From: Rhineura floridana
Lineage: Eukaryota > Chordata > Lepidosauria > Squamata > Rhineuridae
Length of the DNA: 64,000 bases
NCBI RefSeq assembly: GCF_030035675.1
Contig: NC_084480.1
Coordinates: forward strand, 3,571,501-3,635,500
Direction of reading: 5' to 3'
A model generated the notes under the pieces. The model ran no database searches. It worked only from the letters and a program-made list of their open reading frames with translations, and was not told the DNA's origin. This document shows positions 1 through 12,177 of the stretch, piece by piece (the first letter of the stretch is position 1; the number at the start of each line of letters is the position of its first letter). The position numbers and the translations under genes are program-made.

Positions 1-588
1 CAAAGTGGAAATTTCAAAGGATGGCTATGTTTCGGTTCGTAAATTGTTTGAGAAGGTGAGGGTTACATACTTTTAAAATGCAAACTGAATCTGTTTTCTC
101 TTGCACGCCTCCCTGGTGCACCAATTAATCCCAGTTGCAACCTTGCCAAGGCCTGGAGACAGACAAAAATGTTTTGGCCCTGAAAGATCAGCTAGTCCTG
201 GTCATTCCACAACAATCCATGACCTCCACACCAGCTGCTTCTAGGATAGCCAGATATCCAAGAGCACAGGGCTCCCGCTCATTGAACAGCTGTGTAGAAA
301 AGGGAATTTCAGGTGCAGAAATTTCTGCTTCCACGCAACTGTTGAAGGTGCCAACACACTCGGTGTGAGAGAGATCTGTGACTGTATCTTCCAACGTCTT
401 CTACTTTTGTTAAAAGGGTGTTGGAAGGCAATTTGGATTGGGGCCACATTGCTGGGACAGGGTGATTAAATTTCCCTCTATACCAGAGCCCCCATCTAAA
501 TTGTGCCCCCTCCAATCTGCCACCATCCACAAAAGGAAGAAAGGAGAGGTACCTGGGGGTGTGGGGGGAGGTTAAAACAGGAAACCAT
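1..588. other. No recognised feature
   Basis: Short open frames on both strands overlap with no codon structure or homology that I recognise. Confidence 0.5.
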
Positions 589-889
589 GTAGGGAGCAGG
601 GTCGGCACAAGAGGGAGGCCAGGTCAGACCCTGGCTGAGGGACCCTGAAAGGCCTCACCATAGGGTGGGTGGGTAGTGCTCCTGTTCCACAATCCACAGC
701 AGTGTTGGCACCCGACCCGGCACAGATTGCAGAGAGGGAGCTCCCAGGCACCCCCCTACAACCACACAGGCCCACAACACCCACCTGCATGCCCCATTTA
801 CCTCTCCTGTTGTGGTGAATGCTGGCCACACTGCACGCTCATGCCTACTATCAACCAAGATGGCAGCCGAGGCTTCATAAGAACATAAG

Positions 890-2975
890 AAACTGACGCT
901 CCTGTAGAAACCCTGGTCAATCTGTGGAATACAGAAATGACCCGGGCAGCTGACACAATCGCCCCAGTGCGCCCTCTCCTTTGCAGAGCTCAAGTGGCTC
1001 CGTGGTTTACCCCGGAGCTAAGAGTGATGAAGCAAGAAAGGAGACGGCTTGAGTGCAAATGGAGACGAACGCAATAATACCATCAATAGCCCACTGTAAT
1101 GAGTTTGCAAGACATTTCCAAGACAAGATCATGAACATCCGCCGGGACCTTGACTCCAATATTGTAACAGTTGAACCTAATGAGGTGTCCAGAGCACAGT
1201 CTTGTCCTGTTTTATTGGATGAATTTCAGTTGGTACAGCTCGAGGATATGGACAAGGTGCTTGGACAGGTGCGGGCGACCACTTCTGCTCTGGACCCTTG
1301 CCCCTCGTGGCTAATAAAAGCTAGCAGGAATGGAACAGCCGGATGGGCCAAGGAGGTGATCAATGCCTCTTTACGAGAGGGAGTGGTACCACCCTGCCTG
1401 AAACAGGCGGTGGTGAGACCGCTCCTAAAAAAATCCTCCTTGGACCCTGAAAACCTTGACAACTATAGACCGGTAGCAAATGTTCCATTCCTGGGCAAGG
1501 TTTTAGAGCGTGTGGTTGCTCGCCAGCTCCAGGCTCTCTTGGATGAAACTGATTATCTAGATCCATTTCAATCGGGCTTTCGGCCGGGGTTTGGTACAGA
1601 AACAACCTTGGTCGCCCTGTATGGATGACCTGTGCCGGGAGAAAGACAGAGGGAGTGTAACTCTGTTGGTTCTCCTGGATCTCTCAGCGGCTTTTGATAC
1701 CATCGACCATGGTATCCTTCTGGGGCGTCTTGCGGATTTGGGAGTTGGAGGCACTGCTTGGCAGTGGCTGCGCTCCTATCTCGAGAATCGTCTCCAGAAG
1801 TTGGTGCTTGGGGAGCATTACTCGAATCCCTGGGTACTCCAATATGGGGTCCCGCAGGGTTCAGTTCTGTCCCCCATGCTCTTTAATATCTATATGAAGC
1901 CGCTGGGTGAGGTCATAAGGAGATTTGGAGTGCGTTTCCAGCAATATGCTGATGATACGCAACTCTACTTCTCCTTTTCATCTTCTTCAGGTGAGGCTGT
2001 TGATGTACTAAACCGCTGCCTGGCCGCGATAATGGACTGGATGAGAGCTAACAAACTGAGACTCAATCCTGACAAGACTGAGATGCTGTTGGTGGGGGGG
2101 CTCTCTGCCCAGATGGTTGATGTCCGACCTGCCCTAGACGGGGTTACACTCCCCCTAAAGGAGCAGGTCCGTAGTTTGGGGGTCTTATTAGATCCGCTCC
2201 TGTCACTGGAGGCTCAGGTAGCCTCGGTGGCACGGAATGCATTCTACCAGCTTCAGCTGGTGGCCCAACTACGACCCTACCTGGACAGGGAGAACCTCAC
2301 CACAGTTATTCATGCTCTGGTAACCTCTAGATTGGACTACTGTAATGCACTCTACGTAGGGCTACCTTTGAAGACGGTTCGGAAACTTCAGCTGGTGCAG
2401 AATGCTGCGGCCAGAGTTCTTACTGGGACAAAGAAATTTGACCATATAACACCTATTCTGGCCCAACTGCACTGGCTACCAATATGTTTCCGGGCCAGAT
2501 TCAAAGTGTTGGTTCTTACCTATAAAGCCCTTAATGGCATCGGACCGCAATACCTGGCGGAACGCCTCTCCCGCTATGTATCTACCCGCTCGCTGCGCTT
2601 GACGTCGAAGGCTCTTCTCCGGGTTCCAACGCATAGTGAGACCAGGAGATCAATAACTAGAACTAGGTCCTTCTCAGTAGTGGCCCCCGAATAATGGAAC
2701 GACCTCCCTGACGAGATACGCCTGGCGCCTTCTTTGTTATCTTTTCGGCGCCAGGTAAAGACCTACCTCTTTGCCCAGGCTTTTTAAATTTAAATTTTAA
2801 ATTTCAAATGTTAATTTTAATTTTTTTGTTGCAATCTTGTTTTCACATATGTTTTATAGTGCATTTTATTTATACTCACTTGTATTTTAACCTGTTTTTA
2901 TTGTTGTACACCGCCCTGAGAGCTTATTGCTAAAGGGCGGTATAAAAGCACAATAAATAAATAAATAAATAAATA
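890..2975 (+). mobile_element. L2-clade LINE, 5'-truncated, RT region to 3' tail
   Basis: Frames at 1053-1628 and 1591-2694 together cover the L2 reverse transcriptase: NYRPVANVPFLGKVLERVVA, LLVLLDLSAAFDTIDHGILL, GVPQGSVLSPMLFNIY, then FQQYADDTQLY (about 1939-1968) and WLRSYLENR. A one-base shift near 1620 separates the two frames. Upstream 970-1050 still encodes WFTPEL-like endonuclease-RT linker. The 3' end has TACACCGCCCTGAGAGC, GGGCGGTATAAAAGC and an (AATA)n tail. Not a host gene. Confidence 0.88.
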
Positions 2976-3986
2976 AGAAGAGCCTGCTGGATCAGAACAG
3001 TGGCCCGTGTAGTCCAGCATCCTGTTCTCACAGTGACCTACCAGGTGCCTGGGGGAAGCCCGCAAGCAGGACCCGAGTGCAAGAACACTCTCCCCTCCTG
3101 AGGCTTCCGGCAACTGGTTTTCAGAAGCATGCTGCCTCTGACTAGGGTGGCACAGCACAGCCATCACGGCTAGTAGCCATTGATAGCCCTGTCCTCCACG
3201 AATTTGTCTAATCTTCTTTTAAAGCCATCCAAGCTGGTGGCCATTACTGTGTCTTGTGGGAGCAAATTCCATAGTTTAACTAAGCGCTGAGTAAAGAAGT
3301 ACTTCCTTTTGTCTGTCCTGAATCTTCCAACATTCAGCTTCTTTGAATGTCCACGAGTTCTAGTATTATGAGAGAGGGAGAAGAACTTTTCTCTATCCAC
3401 TTTCTCAATGCCATGCATAATTTTATACACTTCTATCATGTCTCCTCTGACCCGCCTTTTCTCTATACTAAAAAGCACCAAATGCTGCAACCTTTCCTCG
3501 TAAGGGAGTCGCTCCATCCCCTTGATCATTCTGGTTGCCCTCTTCTGAACCTTTTCCAACTCTAGAATATCCTTTTGAGATGAGGCGACCAGAACTGTAC
3601 ACAGTATTCCAAATGCGGCCGCACCATAGATTTATACAACGGCATTATGATATCGGCTGTTTTATTTTCAATACCTTTCCTAATTATCCCTAGCATGGAA
3701 TTTGCCTTTTTCACAGCTGCCGCACACTGGGTCGACGTTTTCATCGTGCTGTCCACTACAACCCCGAGGTCTCTCTCCTGGTCGGTCACCGCCAGTTCAG
3801 ACCCCATGAGCGTATATGTGAAATTCAGATTTTTTGCTCCAATATGCATAATTTTACACTTGTTTATATTGAATTGCATTTGCCATTTTTCCGCCCATTC
3901 ACTCAGTTTGGAGAGATCTTTTTGGAGCTCTTCGCAATCCCTTTTTGTTTTAACAACCCTGAACATTTTAGTATCGTCCCTATGGA
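2976..3986 (-). mobile_element. CR1 LINE, 3' part
   Basis: Minus-strand frames 3562-4029 and 3170-3559 encode CR1 RT C-terminal sequence: WAEKWQMQFNINKCKIMHIG, RDLGVVVDSTMK, MVRPHLEYCVQFWSPHLK, QKRATRMIKGMERLPYEER and YFFTQRLVKLWNLLPQD. A one-base loss in a T-run separates the frames. It abuts the L2 tail in tail-to-tail fashion. Confidence 0.88.
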
Positions 3987-4277
3987 GCTGTTGCCCCTGC
4001 CACCATCTTGGTTGATGACAGGCATGCACTCACACGTAGCACACATGCACATGTAGCGCACATGCATACCATCAACCAAGATGGTGGTGGAGGGATCAGC
4101 CCCTTAGGAAAGCCTCCACCACCATCTTGGTTGATGGCAGGTTAGCACACATAGTGCAGCCAGCATTCACTGCAGCAGGAGAGGTAAGTGGCACATTAGG
4201 GCAGGCGCCATGGGCCTGGGGCCAGACAGGCTGGTGCCCAAGGGCCCAGTCATGCCTGGCCCCACCCTGGTAAGGAG

Positions 4278-4978
4278 AAAGGGTTAACTCCATCCTCCTG
4301 CAGCATCTCAGCCCTGATCCAAATCAGAGTCCTCCACAGCTGCTTTGGACAAAAGAAAGTCACAGGAAGCAGCCACTCATAGCTGTCCCTCCCACCTCAT
4401 TGGCCCTTAGAAGTTGCTACCAATTAGGATCTCTTAGAACTATCCTGCAAAATGCTTCTCCGCTTTTGGAGCTGCACTTTGATCTGAAGAGATCTAGAGG
4501 GGAAGGTTCAAATGGATGTTGAACAGTGTGCGTAAGTGTTGGATTATTTCAATTGTATCCCCGCAATTGCCAAGGGTTTCTTTCGTCATAAATGTATTCT
4601 CAGTTTCATATCGTTAGGGACTTGTGTCTTTGCCTTGTGACAATGTGGGATGTTTTCCACTCTTCCTCAGGAGCACACTAATCAGTCCACAATATTGTCA
4701 CATCCTGGTGCTCTGAGCTGAGGTGTTCCTGTGAGTTCACAGATGTATTTTCTGTTAGGTAACCTGTTCTGTGGACACTGCTCCAGAGCAAACCAGGACA
4801 GAAACCATTAATTGTCTTCCTCTGCAGTGAACAGCTTTGAGTAAGACAGGTCAAGCTTTATCTGAACCATGCAGAGGCTCTGTCTGTTTGCTCCTCTTTC
4901 TTTCGCTCTCTCCTTTCATGTGGATGAATCCTTGGGTGGGGGAGAGGGAGTCTGTGTGCTTGAAGGACCTATATCAGT
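4278..4978. other. No recognised feature
   Basis: Single-copy-looking sequence; no convincing ORF or repeat. Confidence 0.4.
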
Positions 4979-5096
4979 CTTTGCCAAGCTGGTCCCCTCC
5001 AAATGTTTTGCACTACAACTCCCGTTGGCCCCAGCATCACACAACCGTGCTGACTGGGAGTTACGGTCCAAACCATCTGGAGGGCAAAGGCTGCCC
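4979..5096. repeat. Palindromic MITE, ACTACAACTCCC family
   Basis: Inverted arms around CCAAATGTTTTGCACTACA and its complement near the right end. Same family as copies near 21134, 22788, 23209, 39683 and 40040. Confidence 0.7.
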
Positions 5097-5636
5097 TGAA
5101 CGGAGAAGGTGCCTCCTTCTGACACACATGATCTGTTGTCAGACTCATTGTTCTCTATTGGGGTCTGGAATAGTGTCTGAGGAATGAAGTTGCCCCTTTT
5201 TTCTGCCCCTGACCCTTCAACTGCTACTTGGCACCTAGAAAGAGGGAGGCAATGCTTTTCCTGACATGAAGATAATCAATGGGAGAACTTCTCCCGCTTA
5301 ATTCTAGTGTGTGTCAGGCACAGGAACAGGGGGAGAGATGGCAACCCAGCCCAATGGAGGGGGGGCCTGGCCTGCCTCCACGGTCTACAGATTTTACAAG
5401 CAGTTCTTTTTGGAGTCAGACTCAGTGGCAGGCTGCAGAATTTATGCCACAATCTCATCTGCCACATCACATTTTGCCTAAACAATCAGCAAGGAGCAAG
5501 GAGATTAAGCTGCTAAACAGCTGGGTTTGCTGGTTCATGGCCAAGCACTTTGCAAGACAGCTCAGCTCCTTTGCAAGCCAATTGCCAGGAGTGGAATCTC
5601 AAGCAATGAACTTTGCTATTGTGTGACCTAAGAAAA

Positions 5637-5720
5637 TGTCATAGAATTGTAGGACAGTAGAGTTGGAAGGGGCCTATAAGGCCATGGAGTCCAATCCCCC
5701 TGCAAACATGTCTGTGTATG
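5637..5720 (-). mobile_element. CR1 3'-end fragment
   Basis: Reads CATAGAATTGTAGGACAGTA, then GAGTTGGAAGGGGCC and GGAGTCCAATCCCCC, the reverse complement of the CR1 3' end. Confidence 0.65.
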
Positions 5721-5971
5721 TTGTGTAGAAGGGCAACAGGAGCAAGCGAGCCTTCTCCCAGGGTGGCATTCTTCCAGATGGGCAGGGAGGATACAACATC
5801 TGTTCCAAGCCATTCTACCATATTTTTGCGTAACATACTCCTGACATTCATGTAGGATGGTAGGATCCTGCCCCTCGACATTCACAAACTCAAGCATTGC
5901 TTTCCTGTAACAAATCTTCAGGTTTTAAATTTGTGCCTTTTTTAAAAGCGCAAAAGAGAATGATTTCATCA

Positions 5972-6150
5972 TAGGGTTGTCAGGTGTCCAGTTTTCGCCT
6001 GGAGACTCCAGATTTTTGGAGTGCTCTCTGGGTCTCTGGGTGAGTCAGCTTAATCTTCGGACTCTCAGTTTTCATTTAAAAAAAAGTTTCTAGGAGGTCT
6101 GGTTCCCAAGATATACACCAAAACATCAGCCGCCGCCACCCCCCAACTTC
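5972..6150. repeat. TAGGGTTG(C/T)CAGGT-type element, one end
   Basis: Matches 29128-29310 nearly base for base over GTTTCTAGGNGGTCTGGTTC and ATATACACCAAAACNTCAGC. The opposite terminus is not seen here. Confidence 0.55.
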
Positions 6151-6444
6151 AGTTAAATGTCGCTGGCTGCTCTAATCCCACCCTTTCAGGTTTGTAGCCA
6201 ATAGGTGAAGTCAGGTTTGTGATTTGTTGACCTCCACGCATGCCTAGACCCCATTGCAATGCCAGAAAATGGTTGTTTTTTCCTCTTTATCTGAAAATCT
6301 CATAGATTGAGTAAGTATATAGCTTTCAGCTTGTGTGCAGGAGTCAAATAAGTTTAAATTTTCCTGGGCTGTTGAAGAGGGTAGGGCTTTGAAAACCTTC
6401 CTAATATGAAGCTTTAATCCAGTACTTGCTTTTCTGGGAGGAAA

Positions 6445-6536
6445 GTTGCAATGCTAATCTCACATACCCAGAATAAACCCCACTGAATTCAATAGGACTT
6501 ACTTTTGAGTAGACATGGTAGGAATTGTGCTGTAAA
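6445..6536. repeat. Short palindromic repeat, AAGTAAGTCC family
   Basis: About 90 bp, starting TTGCAATGC and ending ATTGTGCTGTAA, with central CCACTGAATTCAATAGG. Further copies lie at 6990-7060, 8664-8739, 29942-35747 (split) and 62197-62280. Confidence 0.6.
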
Positions 6537-6762
6537 TTGATGGGACTTTTGAGTGAACATAGCAAAGGATTGTGTTTGTGTTGTAAATCTTTCTCTTCCT
6601 CTCCAATCCTATTTTTAAAGCAATTAGGCAGGGCTTACACAGGTATAACTGCTTTTATTATGTAGGAAACTAATACTGAGTTTATTTTTTTTTAATGTTC
6701 TGCAATGACCAACTGGTTTTGATAATAAAGTATTATATGGGGTGTATGTATTTTTACATCTC

Positions 6763-6765
<3 letters not shown>

Positions 6766-6812
<47 letters not shown>
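6766..6812. repeat. (TG)n microsatellite
   Basis: About 23 uninterrupted TG units. Confidence 0.98.
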
Positions 6813-6814
<2 letters not shown>

Positions 6815-6989
6815 TCTTTCCAACAACCCTGTGAGGTAGGGTTGCAGACTGGAAACCAAGGCAACTCACAATAAGAAATGAATCCCTTTAAAATCCAATA
6901 ACCATAAAAACAAGTATAAACAGTTGCAAAATAGCTTAAAGTGGCATGATTCTGAATTTTGGGTTGGGTGAATGAATTCCTTATCACTT

Positions 6990-7060
6990 GAGGTTGCAGA
7001 TCTCTGCATGCTTCCCTGTTTGTGCAAGTCCCACTGAATACATTGGGACCTGCTTCTGAG
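6990..7060. repeat. Short palindromic repeat, AAGTAAGTCC family
   Basis: CAAGTCCCACTGAATACATT, then GGGACCTGCTTCTGAG; a diverged copy. Confidence 0.45.
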
Positions 7061-7063
7061 CTC

Positions 7064-7150
7064 TGCCCTTAACAAACTACAGTTCCCATGATTCTGTGGT
7101 GCGATTCATGTGCTTCAAATATGTGTTGAATGTGCTTTGTATGAATGGTG
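7064..7150. repeat. MITE fragment, AACAAACTACAGTTCCC family
   Basis: Partial copy of the same family as 38457-38625. Confidence 0.45.
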
Positions 7151-7206
7151 TGGATCTTCATTAGTGAATTGAAAAGAACAATTCTAAAAGATATTTTTAA
7201 AAAACA

Positions 7207-7385
7207 GGGGAAGGGTTGTAGCTCAGTTGTAGGACATATGCTTTGCATGCAAAGGTCCAAAATTCAATTTCGGGAAAAGACTATTGCCTGGAATCTTGGA
7301 GAGCCAATGCTAGTCCATGTCATCAGTACTCAGCTAGATGGCACCAAATGGCCTGAGTAGGTATAAGGCAGATTCCTTTGTTCCT
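7207..7385 (+). mobile_element. tRNA-Ala-derived SINE
   Basis: The A-box-like GTAGCTCAGTTG, the anticodon region CTTTGCATG and the diagnostic 3' end GTATAAGGCAGATTCC are present. The head resembles tRNA-Ala(TGC). Diverged and not a functional tRNA. Confidence 0.8.
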
Positions 7386-7471
7386 AAACATGGAAAAAGA
7401 CCCAAGGACCACAGTGACTCCAAAATTTATTTATGTATTTTTATTACAACATTTGTAATTACAACATACCT

Positions 7472-7975
7472 GGCCAAGTTCAACGTTCTAGTTTTGGTAT
7501 ACAAAGCCCTATACAGCTTGGGACCAGGATACCTCAAAGACTGTCTTACCCCTTATATACCCAGTCAATCGCTGCACTCTGCAGGTGAGGGCCTCCTTCA
7601 GATACCATCTTATCAGGAGGTCCATCCCGCACAACATAGGAAATGGGCCCTTAGTGTGGCAGCACCTACCCTGTGGAATTCCCTCCCTTTAAATATTAGA
7701 CAGGCACCATCTCTGTTATCTTTTTGGTGCCTACTGAAGACCTTCCTCTTTCAACAAGCCTTTTAAGTAGAGACCTTATCCCAGTCTGTGTCTGCATCAG
7801 AACAGCTTTTTAAGGTGTTTTTAAAGTGTTTCTTTATAAAAAAAAATATGTTTTTAAAGATGATTTGCTTAAATATATTTTAAAGTCTTTTGTTCTAAGA
7901 GTGTTTTTAGTGTTTTTGTTTGCTGCCCTGGGCTCCTTCTGGAAAGATAAATTTAATAAATAAATAAATAAAAGC
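7472..7975 (+). mobile_element. L2-like LINE 3' end
   Basis: Encodes FNVLVLVYKALYSLGPGYL and APTLWNSLPLNIR, the L2 RT C-terminus. It ends TGCCCTGGGCTCCTTCTGG with an (AATA)n tail. Confidence 0.82.
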
Positions 7976-8345
7976 TTTGCTGAAGTCAAGATATATTATG
8001 TCCACAGCATTCCTACAGTCTATCAGGGAGGTTACCTGATCAAAAAATGAGATAACACTAGTCTGGCAGGATTTGTTCTTGATAAATGCTGCCCTGGGCT
8101 TCTACTGGGAGAAAGAGTGGGATATAAATCTAATCAATCAATCAATTAATCCATGTTGGCTTCTAGTAATCACTGGACTGTTTTCAGATTGACTGTTTCA
8201 TAATCCACTCCAGAATTTTCCCAGGGATCAATGTCAGGCTGACTGGTCTGTAGTTCCCAGGTTCCTCCATTTTGCCCTTTTTGAAGATAGGGAGAACATT
8301 AGCCCTCCTACAATCAATGACATGTAACAGAATACATCTGACCCC
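7976..8345 (-). mobile_element. CR1-like LINE RT fragment
   Basis: The minus strand encodes ANVLPIFKKGKMEEPGNYRP, VSLTLIPGKILEW and VDIIYLDFSKAF-like sequence. It is interrupted at about 8092-8150 by an L2-like 3' tail ending in (ATCA)n. Confidence 0.7.
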
Positions 8346-8663
8346 TCCCCCCCAAAAAACAGTCTGGAGGGGCTCCTAGAGGACATGTGTTTCTGATTCC
8401 TTTTCCTCTCCCTCACCCATCTTTTTCAGATTTTCTATATTCTTATAAACTTCTTTTCCCCATGTTATATTTTACAGCCCTCTAAAAAAACTATTACACT
8501 TTAGCAAAATGTTGCATATCAGCAAGAAATCAGACTCACTGATAATATAGCAATAGGCAGAATGCACAGTAAGACAATATCAACCAAACAACTTGCATCT
8601 TAATGTTAAAAAAATACACAAGCCAAAAATGGAAAATAAAATAAACTCATAAGGTTGGATCCA

Positions 8664-8739
8664 TGCTGCAATCTTAAACCCGCATATCTGGAAGCCAGCC
8701 CCATTGAATTCAATAGGACTTGGTTAGGATTGCAGCCTC
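8664..8739. repeat. Short palindromic repeat, AAGTAAGTCC family
   Basis: GCTGCAATCTTA at one end and AGGATTGCAGCC at the other, with CATTGAATTCAATAGG in the centre. Confidence 0.6.
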
Positions 8740-8745
8740 AGTCAT

Positions 8746-9345
8746 GATAGAATCAATGAGTCTTCTCTACCCTTGAGTAAACCCAGTTGCAATCCATAAT
8801 GGATAAATAAAACCCAAGTCCTTCTCCTTGAAAAGTTAGAATCCCTGTTCAGATGTTCATTAAGCACAAAGATGAGCAGAAACAGAGGACTGGCATGCAA
8901 ATCACTGGGGTGGGGCCTGGTTTATTAAAACACAGAGACTGAGAGACTCCATACATCTGACTGTTGGGATCCTTCCTCCGTATATCCACTCTAGGGTGGG
9001 GATTGCAGCTTGAATAGTTGTGCAGAAGAAGGAATTTTGGCAGGCACAGCTTTTGCACAACCATTAAAGTTGCCTTTCCCTGCCCACCCATGCATGCTCA
9101 TTGCCCTAAATGAACTGTTTGTTTCTTTATTAGATTTGTTAGCTACTTGTTACCCGAAGGTCTCCAAACGACTTACTCAAAAAGGCTTCAATCTTCTCCA
9201 TTTGTTCCAATCATGAAAGCGCTCTATGGTGCTCAAATTATATTACCCAATTATATTATCAAATTATATTAGATAGAACCCTGAAGTGTCTTGAATGTAG
9301 AAGAAGGTCCCAGATTTGTTCTTCATCATCTCCAGGTTGGGCTCA
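8746..9345. other. No recognised gene or repeat
   Basis: AT-rich sequence with only short chance ORFs. Confidence 0.4.
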
Positions 9346-9438
9346 GAATGTTCCCTGCCTGAAACCCTGAAGATCTGCTATCAGTCAGTGCTGACAATAC
9401 TGGTTTGACTCGATATAAGGCAGCTTCCCGTGTTCCTC
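9346..9438 (+). mobile_element. tRNA-Ala SINE, 3' fragment
   Basis: TTCCCTGCCTGAAACCCTG and ATATAAGGCAGCTTCCCG match the 3' half of the SINE. The tRNA head is absent. Confidence 0.7.
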
Positions 9439-10022
9439 CTTTGCTTTGGGTTATTTATTCTCTTACTATTAATATAAAAGAGATACAAAACAATTGTTTT
9501 AACAGAAGACCCGTTGCTTTACCCTGACTTCTTGCAACTCTTAATTGGTGAGAAAGTTTCCTGTTATTGAAGGACTCCAGGTGTCAGAGAGAACCAATTG
9601 TCTGCTATAGGAATTGTTTCAGCTTTTCAAGATATGGCATTCGCCCACTTGGCTGCTAATAATTGCAACCTCTGCAATGTTCAGTGGATTTGATTTATGC
9701 TACCTAGCATGTAAGCTTGAAGAGAGCTAAGGACACTTTCTGATTTTAATAATATCACTTACGAGGGTTAGAGCTGCATCCTGGTAGCCCATTAAGCAGG
9801 GATACTCTCACCACATGTGTACATAAGTACTTCTTTCCCCACAATCTTGCCAACAAGAGTTCTGTAGAGTTTGGCACCATCTGAAACAAACTTCCTTTAA
9901 CACTGGTAACGGTAGCTCATCTTCAAACTAGATGCCTCTATTCCTGGTGGGGAGTTTTCAGCTGAGCTCCTGTGTTCTAGGCAGTTGTGTAACCCTGTAG
10001 CTTTGTAGCTAAGGAGCCCCTC
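9439..10022. other. No recognised feature
   Basis: No coding signal or recognised repeat in this stretch left of the BovB insertion. Confidence 0.4.
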
Positions 10023-10739
10023 TAAACATCCTTTGTTGTTGTTATTATGTGCCTTCAAGTCGATTACAACTTATGGTGACCCTATGAATCAGTGACCTCC
10101 AAGAGCATCTGTCGTGAACCACCCTATTCAGTTCTTGTAAGTTCAGGTCTGTGGCTTCCTTTATGGAATCAATCCATCTCTTGTCTGGCCTTCCTCTTTT
10201 TCTACTCCCTTCTGTTTTTCCCAGCATTATTGTGTTTTCTAGTGAATCATGTCTCCTCATGATGTGTCCAAAGTATGATAACCTCAGTTTCATCATTTTA
10301 GCTTCTAGTGATAGTTCTGGTTTAATTTGTTCTAACACCCAATTATTTGTCCAAACCCACTTTCCATATGATAAGTTCTGCGTATAGGTTAAATAAATAA
10401 GGTGATAAAATACACCCCTCACACCCTTTCCAATTGGGAACCAATTGGGAACCAAACCAAAGTTTGGACAGATTCAGTCTCAGTAATTTGTAGTAACTCT
10501 ATTGGTATGCCATGTGTTCTGGTGATTTGTTTCTTCCAAGTATTTTAAGAGCAGCTTTCACCTCGCATTCTAAAATTTCTGGTTCTTCATCACAAGGTTC
10601 CTCCATGAATGAATCTATCATCCTTGCCTCTCTTTTATATAGTTCTTCAGTGTATTGCTTCCATCTTCCTTTTATTTCATCTTGATAAGTCAGTGTGTTC
10701 CCCTGTTGATTATTCAACATCCCTATTCTTGGCTTAAAT

Positions 10740-11084
10740 TGTTGGATGTTGGATCGGGCACAAGCAGATGCCCAGGATGCAGAACAGAATAGTGACAGGC
10801 TAGATCCCAGTTGAATCACTCAGCCAGACAAGTCATAGGTTTTTAAGAGTCACTTTACTGACATGAAAAGTTTCAGGATACAACTACAAGCTCTTTCTCT
10901 CTACTAACAAACTTCTTGACCCCCACACAAGACTGGCTGCTCTGCACAGTCTTATAGATAAGGCCAGCTGCAAGAGCCACGGTTGCCTGGTAACATGTCC
11001 TTGGGATTGGCACGCACTCTGAGCTTCTTGGCCTTGCAACTCTGCTGTGGAAAAATACACTCAGGCACTCTTTCTTTGCCAACA
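10740..11084. mobile_element. Solo LTR of an endogenous retrovirus-like element
   Basis: 345 bp with TGTTGG...CCAACA termini, and a 5-bp duplication taaat at 10735-10739 and 11085-11089. It interrupts the BovB 3' half. No internal retroviral sequence is present, so it is a recombined fossil. Orientation is unresolved; the minus strand looks more LTR-like. Confidence 0.75.
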
Positions 11085-11785
11085 TAAATTTCCCTTTAAT
11101 TTCTCTAATCTGTTGGAATAGGGCTCTTGTTCTTCCCTTTTTGTTGTCTTCTTCTATTTCTATACAATAACTATTGTAATAGTTCTCTTTGTCCCTACGT
11201 ACAAGATTATTATTAATATTGCATTTAGGGTTCTGACCATGTTTCTATCTCCTTTTCTTTAGCTTTCCTTCTTTAACCATTTTGTCAGTCATATCCATTG
11301 AGGTCTTTCTCTCTTTTTAGCTAGAGATATTGTCTTTTTGAATTGTTCCCTGATAATGTCTCTGACTTGAATCCATAGTTCTTCTGGTTCTCTATCAACT
11401 AAGTTTAAAGTCTCAGATCTGTTCTTTATTTGATCTTTATATTCTTCTGGGATGCTATTTAAATTGTATTTTGGCATTATGATTGCTTTGTTGGTCTTCT
11501 TTAGCTTTACTCTGATTTTTGATATTACCAGTTCATGATCTGTACTTCAGTCTGCTCCTGGTCTTGTTTTAGCAGAAAGTATGGAACTTCTCCATAAGAA
11601 CATAAGAAGAGCCTGCTGGATCAGGCCAGTGGCCCATCTAGTCCAGCATCCTGTTCTCACAGTGGCCAACCAGGTGCCTGGGGGAAGCCCGCAAGCAGGA
11701 CCACTCTCCCCTCCTGAGGCTTCCGGCAACTGGTTTTCAGAAGCATGCTGCCTCTGACTAGGGTGGCAGAGCACAGCCATCACGG

Positions 11786-12175
11786 CTAGTAGCCATTGAT
11801 AGCCCTGTCCTCCATGAATTTGTCTAATCTTCTTTTAAAGCCATCCAAGCTGGTGGCCATTACTGCATCTTGTGGGAGCAAATTCCATAGTTTAACTATG
11901 CGCTGAGTAAAGAAGTACTTCCTTTTGTCTGTCCTGAATCTTCCCACATTCAGCTTCTTTGAATGTCCACAAGTTCTAGTATTATGAGAGAGGGAGAAGA
12001 ACTTTTCTCTGTCCACTTTCTCAATGCCATGCATAATTTTATACACTTCTATCATGTCTCCTCTGACCCGCCTTTTCTCTAAACTAAAAAGCCCCAAATG
12101 CTGCAACCTTTCCTCGTAAGGGAGTCGCTCCATCCCCTTGATCATTCTGGTTGCCCTCTTCTGAACCTTTTCCAA
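11786..12175 (-). pseudogene. CR1 RT C-terminal fragment
   Basis: 129 codons: EKVQKRATRMIKGMERLPYE, GDMIEVYKIMHGIEKVDREK and WNLLPQDAVMATSLDGFKRR, ending ...DRAINGY. Standard CR1 C-terminus. Confidence 0.88.
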
Positions 12176-12177
12176 CT

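Larger units (their letters stand above)
597..4269 (-). mobile_element. hAT-like non-autonomous DNA transposon, split by an L2 and a CR1
   Basis: Terminal repeats are CAGGGTCGGCAC at 597 and, inverted, CAGGGTGGGGCC ending at 4269. The flanking 8-mers gtagggag (589-596) and gtaaggag (4270-4277) match 7/8, as expected for a hAT duplication. The remaining body is 597 to about 885 and 3987-4269. It contains palindromic CCATCTTGGTTGATGGCAGG-type segments and matches the better-preserved relative at 28517-36152, including its distinct left and right ends. Confidence 0.7.
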
